Source: Taxillus chinensis (taxonomy: Eukaryota > Streptophyta > Magnoliopsida > Santalales > Loranthaceae). Taken from it: DNA of 64,000 nucleotides. Both the position numbers and the translations under genes were made by a program. Below the pieces are notes generated by a model. The model saw only the letters and a list, made by a program, of their open reading frames with translations, was not told where the DNA came from and ran no database searches. Positions within the stretch are counted from its first letter, which is position 1. Every line of letters starts with the position of its first letter. Shown piece after piece: positions 60,721-64,000 of this stretch. Location: positions 45,428,249 to 45,492,248 of the forward strand of contig CM042087.1 in the NCBI GenBank assembly GCA_023512835.1. Reading direction: 5' to 3'.

Positions 60721-62230
60721 TTCAAGACGATTTATCGTTAGTTGTTGGGTAGGAGTTGGTCTACATGTACATATGGAAGCTGCTTGATGAAGAAGTTATC
60801 TTTGATACAAAGAAGGAAAGGATCTGCATGGCGATATTTACAGATATTTTAATAATGTGGCCAAGCCGGGGATTGTAGATTAATAGAAAGGAATCTTGAA
60901 GAATCTATAAGATCTTTGAAGATGTAAACTTTCAATCAATGTTATGGTTCTCTAACCATAAAAAGTAAAAGAAGACCAGAGATAATTTCCGATTTGTTCT
61001 TCTTGTATACTTATATATATGGCATTGAAGTTAACTTGTATGTAACTTATGTGTGTCAAACATATATACTCGTGAATGTGATATAAGTAATCTTTCATAT
61101 ATAGTCTTTGGTTGTCATTCTTGGTTTATTGTGGTGGTGTTATAAGTTATTTTTATAACATAATCATCTTTGAGTTAATAACATTCTGTTTTGACTTTCA
61201 TTTTGTTTATCTACTACATTGTTATTCATATTGCAAAGAATATTTTTGAGAGAGGCGCCGAAAGAGATTGGTCCTTGGTTTATTCACCTTTTCTTTAGAC
61301 CGAGGATTGAGACTAACATTCGCATGTACACATAGGGTGAAACAAATTTTTACATTACAGTTGCATTGTCCTTTTGCCGATATTGTCATAGTCATATCGC
61401 TAATGAATTCAATTTTATTTTGTCCTAGTTTGCTCTAATTGTAGTCAATGATTAAAAGTTATCGGTTCACCCAAAAAAAGAGTAGACTCGTACCCTTCAT
61501 CTATATTCAACTCGCGCAATGACTATTTCGGATTGTATATTTATCCAAGAATTTGATATCATATACTCATTATTTTTCTATAATTATAATTATCTTTTTC
61601 TTATGAATTTCATTACACAATTCATTGATATTTATACTACGTTCAACAAAATTATTCCAATAGCTATTTTTACCCAATGACCAGTTTTTAATGTATATAT
61701 AACGACTAATTTATTATTGAAATAGCTAGCTTATTTCTATAATTGTTATTTTTAGTAAGATAATTCAATAAAATTTTACTTTTGAAACAATAGGAATAAA
61801 TTTTGTTATAAATTTCTTGGACTTTATGTTTGGGGTAGTAAGTAGAGTTTTAGCCTTTGTGTGATTCTAACAATTGTTGGAAATTTTATTTCTAAGTGAA
61901 GTGACTTAGTTAATGATTATTTGAATTTTAGCTTTTCTATGATTACAATTATTTGGATAATTTGTACAATATTACTATTCTTGACGAGAATAATAACAAA
62001 TAAAATCAATCCAATAACAATAAAAATATTTATGTATAATTTACATACACAATATATATATATATATATAGCGATTCATTCAGTTATATAAAGGATATTT
62101 ATCATAAAGATGTTAGATTAATATTTAATGATTCATAATAAATTTTTATTTAATTATAACTCAATTACCGTGGTGAAGTAATAAAAACTAATTTTAATTA
62201 TATCATTTAACCTTACAAGTTAAAATATCG
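60721..62230. other. AT-rich intergenic DNA, possibly old LTR sequence near 60740-61330
   Basis: Part of 60740-61330 has LTR-like composition, but I found no terminal repeat pair or primer-binding site. (TA)n lies at about 62051-62070. Confidence 0.3.
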
Positions 62231-62272
62231 CGGAAAAAAATAACCGCGCGACTTCTCGAGTTACAGTAAAAC

Positions 62273-62611
62273 TTGACATTCACATTTATTCAATTATTCA
62301 AACAGCGTCAAATGCCATTACGCCTAAATCCCTCAAGCCGCCGCAGAGGCAGACACAGAGTCGCAGGGAGCATGCCGCCGCAGAGGCACAGCCGGCAGCC
62401 ACACAGAGTTCATCTCCTCCCTCCCTCGTCCAGTCGTCCTCGTCCTGTTGGTGGTCCTCCTCCTCCAGTTGACAAAGCCCCTCCGTCGTCTGCGTCGAGC
62501 CGTCGTCCTCGTAGTCGTCCTGTGTCTGGTCGGCGGTCCTCCTCCTCCTCCTCGTCTGCGGCGGATCTGTCCAGCGGCCCCAGCCCTCTGTGTGAGATCG
62601 TTGTCCGTTGA
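62273..62611 (+). other. GC-rich block with Ser/Arg/Pro-rich open frame
   Basis: The 112-codon frame is low complexity (RRRGRHR, PPPPVD, SSSSSSS) and starts from an AT-rich flank. GCCGCAGAGGCA words repeat near 62336-62390. It may be a gene-like fragment or simply repetitive CCG/TCC sequence; I do not claim a protein. Confidence 0.25.
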
Positions 62612-64000
62612 TCGTATATGATTTGATATTTCTTTTATCAGTTTATGGTTGTCGGAATTGGAAAATTGGAAATTAAATCATTAATGGTTAAAAATTAATT
62701 GTTTGTTGGAAAAAAAAAAAAGTGATCGGTCCATTTTATACCTTAGGCTGAACTATGGCTGAAAATTATGTTTGAATGTAAGGTAAAAAAAAGTGATCGG
62801 TCCATTGTTAGAAGTGTTAATTTTAATAAAATGGGTCAAAAATTAGTTGTTTGCAGGACTAATGCATGTCTGATTCATATGAAATGCAAGGGCTAATTCA
62901 TTTAAGTCCATATTGTTTTACACTTTTAATCTTTTCTTTTTTTTAAATTAAAAAAAAATCAAAACATATTCCTCAAATAAATAGATAAAATAATTCAAAC
63001 AATTAAAATTTTCTTTTACCAGGAATAAGTATAATTTTAAGCGTTACGAGGTTACCCACTTTTTCCCATATAACTTACTCCCGATTTATTTTTCTCCTAT
63101 TGGATGACCAATCACACGCCGAAGTTGATCGGTGGCTATTTGTTTTTTTTTTGTTTTTTGTTTATCACGTAACGTTTTTAAGTGAACGGTTGTGCACCGA
63201 TGCATGAGATGAAAGAAAATGGAACATGACTCACTTGGTTGAAAGTAATTGATTTTCTTTCTTTTGCCAACGTTCCACTTATTTCTTAATCTCTCCAAAT
63301 TAAATAAATAAAATAACTATATTTAAGCAAATAAAAATTTACAAAATAAAAATTTACAATTTATTGTCTCCCATTTATTATATCCTCTTTAAATTTGACA
63401 AGTATATTTTTCTTATTTTAATAATTTAAGCATATTTTTTAGTTTTTTATTTTAATCATTTATCAATTAAAATATTACTTTTAAAATATTTATTTATTCT
63501 TTTAAATGAAAAAATAAATAAAAAATAAAAAAATAAAAAAATAAATATGATAAGAAAAAATATAATATTTTAATAAATAGATAGTGAATAGTATTTGAAT
63601 TTAAATAGTTATTATTTATTTTGTTAAAAATTAACAAAAAGTTTAAAAAGTATAATTTTAAAATATTTTTGTTAAATTAATTTTTTAAATTAATTAAAAA
63701 ATACAAGTAAAAAAAATCTACTCTGAGATACCTATAGTTTATTTTTATGTTATTGGGTTGATATGTGATTGAAATGAAATTAATAATTAATGGTGACATG
63801 TTAACATAATAATACAAAGATAATATATAAATTGTTTTTTAAGCATGCGAGCATACGAAATCAAAACTCAAAAAGCCACCGTGACATGAGCTAATGATAA
63901 TTGATAAGCCAACGATTCCGCGAGGTAATTACCGATAATCAGCGCCAGATGCGATGCGACGTGTTCATATTACTTTTGCGTATTTTAATATTGATGCCAT
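62612..64000. other. AT-rich intergenic DNA
   Basis: AAAGTGATCGGTCCATT occurs twice (about 62720 and 62792). Otherwise low-complexity A/T sequence. Confidence 0.45.

Noticed and set aside
62273..62611. Arginine/serine-rich protein gene
   Set aside because: Composition follows CCG/TCC repeats; no domain, so listed only as a GC-rich block.

Overview
This is a window of nuclear DNA from a flowering plant, most likely a eudicot and possibly woody; the sequence does not fix the species. It is AT-rich, with few intron-containing genes separated by long intergenic stretches. Those stretches hold MITEs, LTR-retrotransposon remains, microsatellites and gene fragments. No bacterial, organellar or viral gene set was seen.

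Layout. 1-395: last coding piece of a receptor-like cytoplasmic kinase (RLCK-VII/PBL type), with its 3'UTR to about 720. 1.5-2.0 kb: decayed Ty1/copia RNase H segment. 2-22 kb: gene-poor DNA with microsatellites (including a (CT)47 run), two PIF/Harbinger-type MITEs with TAA target duplications (11.0 and 17.9 kb), degenerate short repeats, one unidentified minus-strand exon-like frame (19.1-19.4 kb), and a GC-rich tandem duplication carrying a 38-G homopolymer (20.3-21.3 kb). 22.2-26.2 kb: GT17 glycosyltransferase gene with promoter, 5'UTR intron, uORF and an intact single-exon CDS. 26.4-27.0 kb: inverted-repeat element. 27.8-32.4 kb: duplicated sequences, an LRR receptor-kinase relic, a minisatellite and a hAT-like element. 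33.3-35.9 kb: ANTH-domain clathrin assembly protein gene. 37.1-39.7 kb: three-part nested retroelement. 42.2-52.2 kb: complete six-exon CNOT10 gene (CCR4-NOT complex) whose introns host MITEs and a 0.9 kb diverged tandem array. 54.5-55.2 kb: frameshifted LRR-RLK pseudogene resembling Arabidopsis At1g74360. 58.3-58.9 kb: hybrid proline-rich protein gene (minus strand) with TATA box. 59-64 kb: AT-rich intergenic DNA.

The genes are unrelated housekeeping or cell-surface functions: membrane signalling, Golgi glycan synthesis, clathrin endocytosis, mRNA deadenylation and cell-wall protein. They do not form a cluster. The clearest structural novelty is the nested element at 37.1-39.7 kb. There, a short gag-only copia-like element has been hit twice, in opposite orientations, by one non-coding TRIM family whose LTRs are about 400 bp. 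The second is the intronic ~100-120 bp repeat array in CNOT10. I found no convincing new biochemical system.
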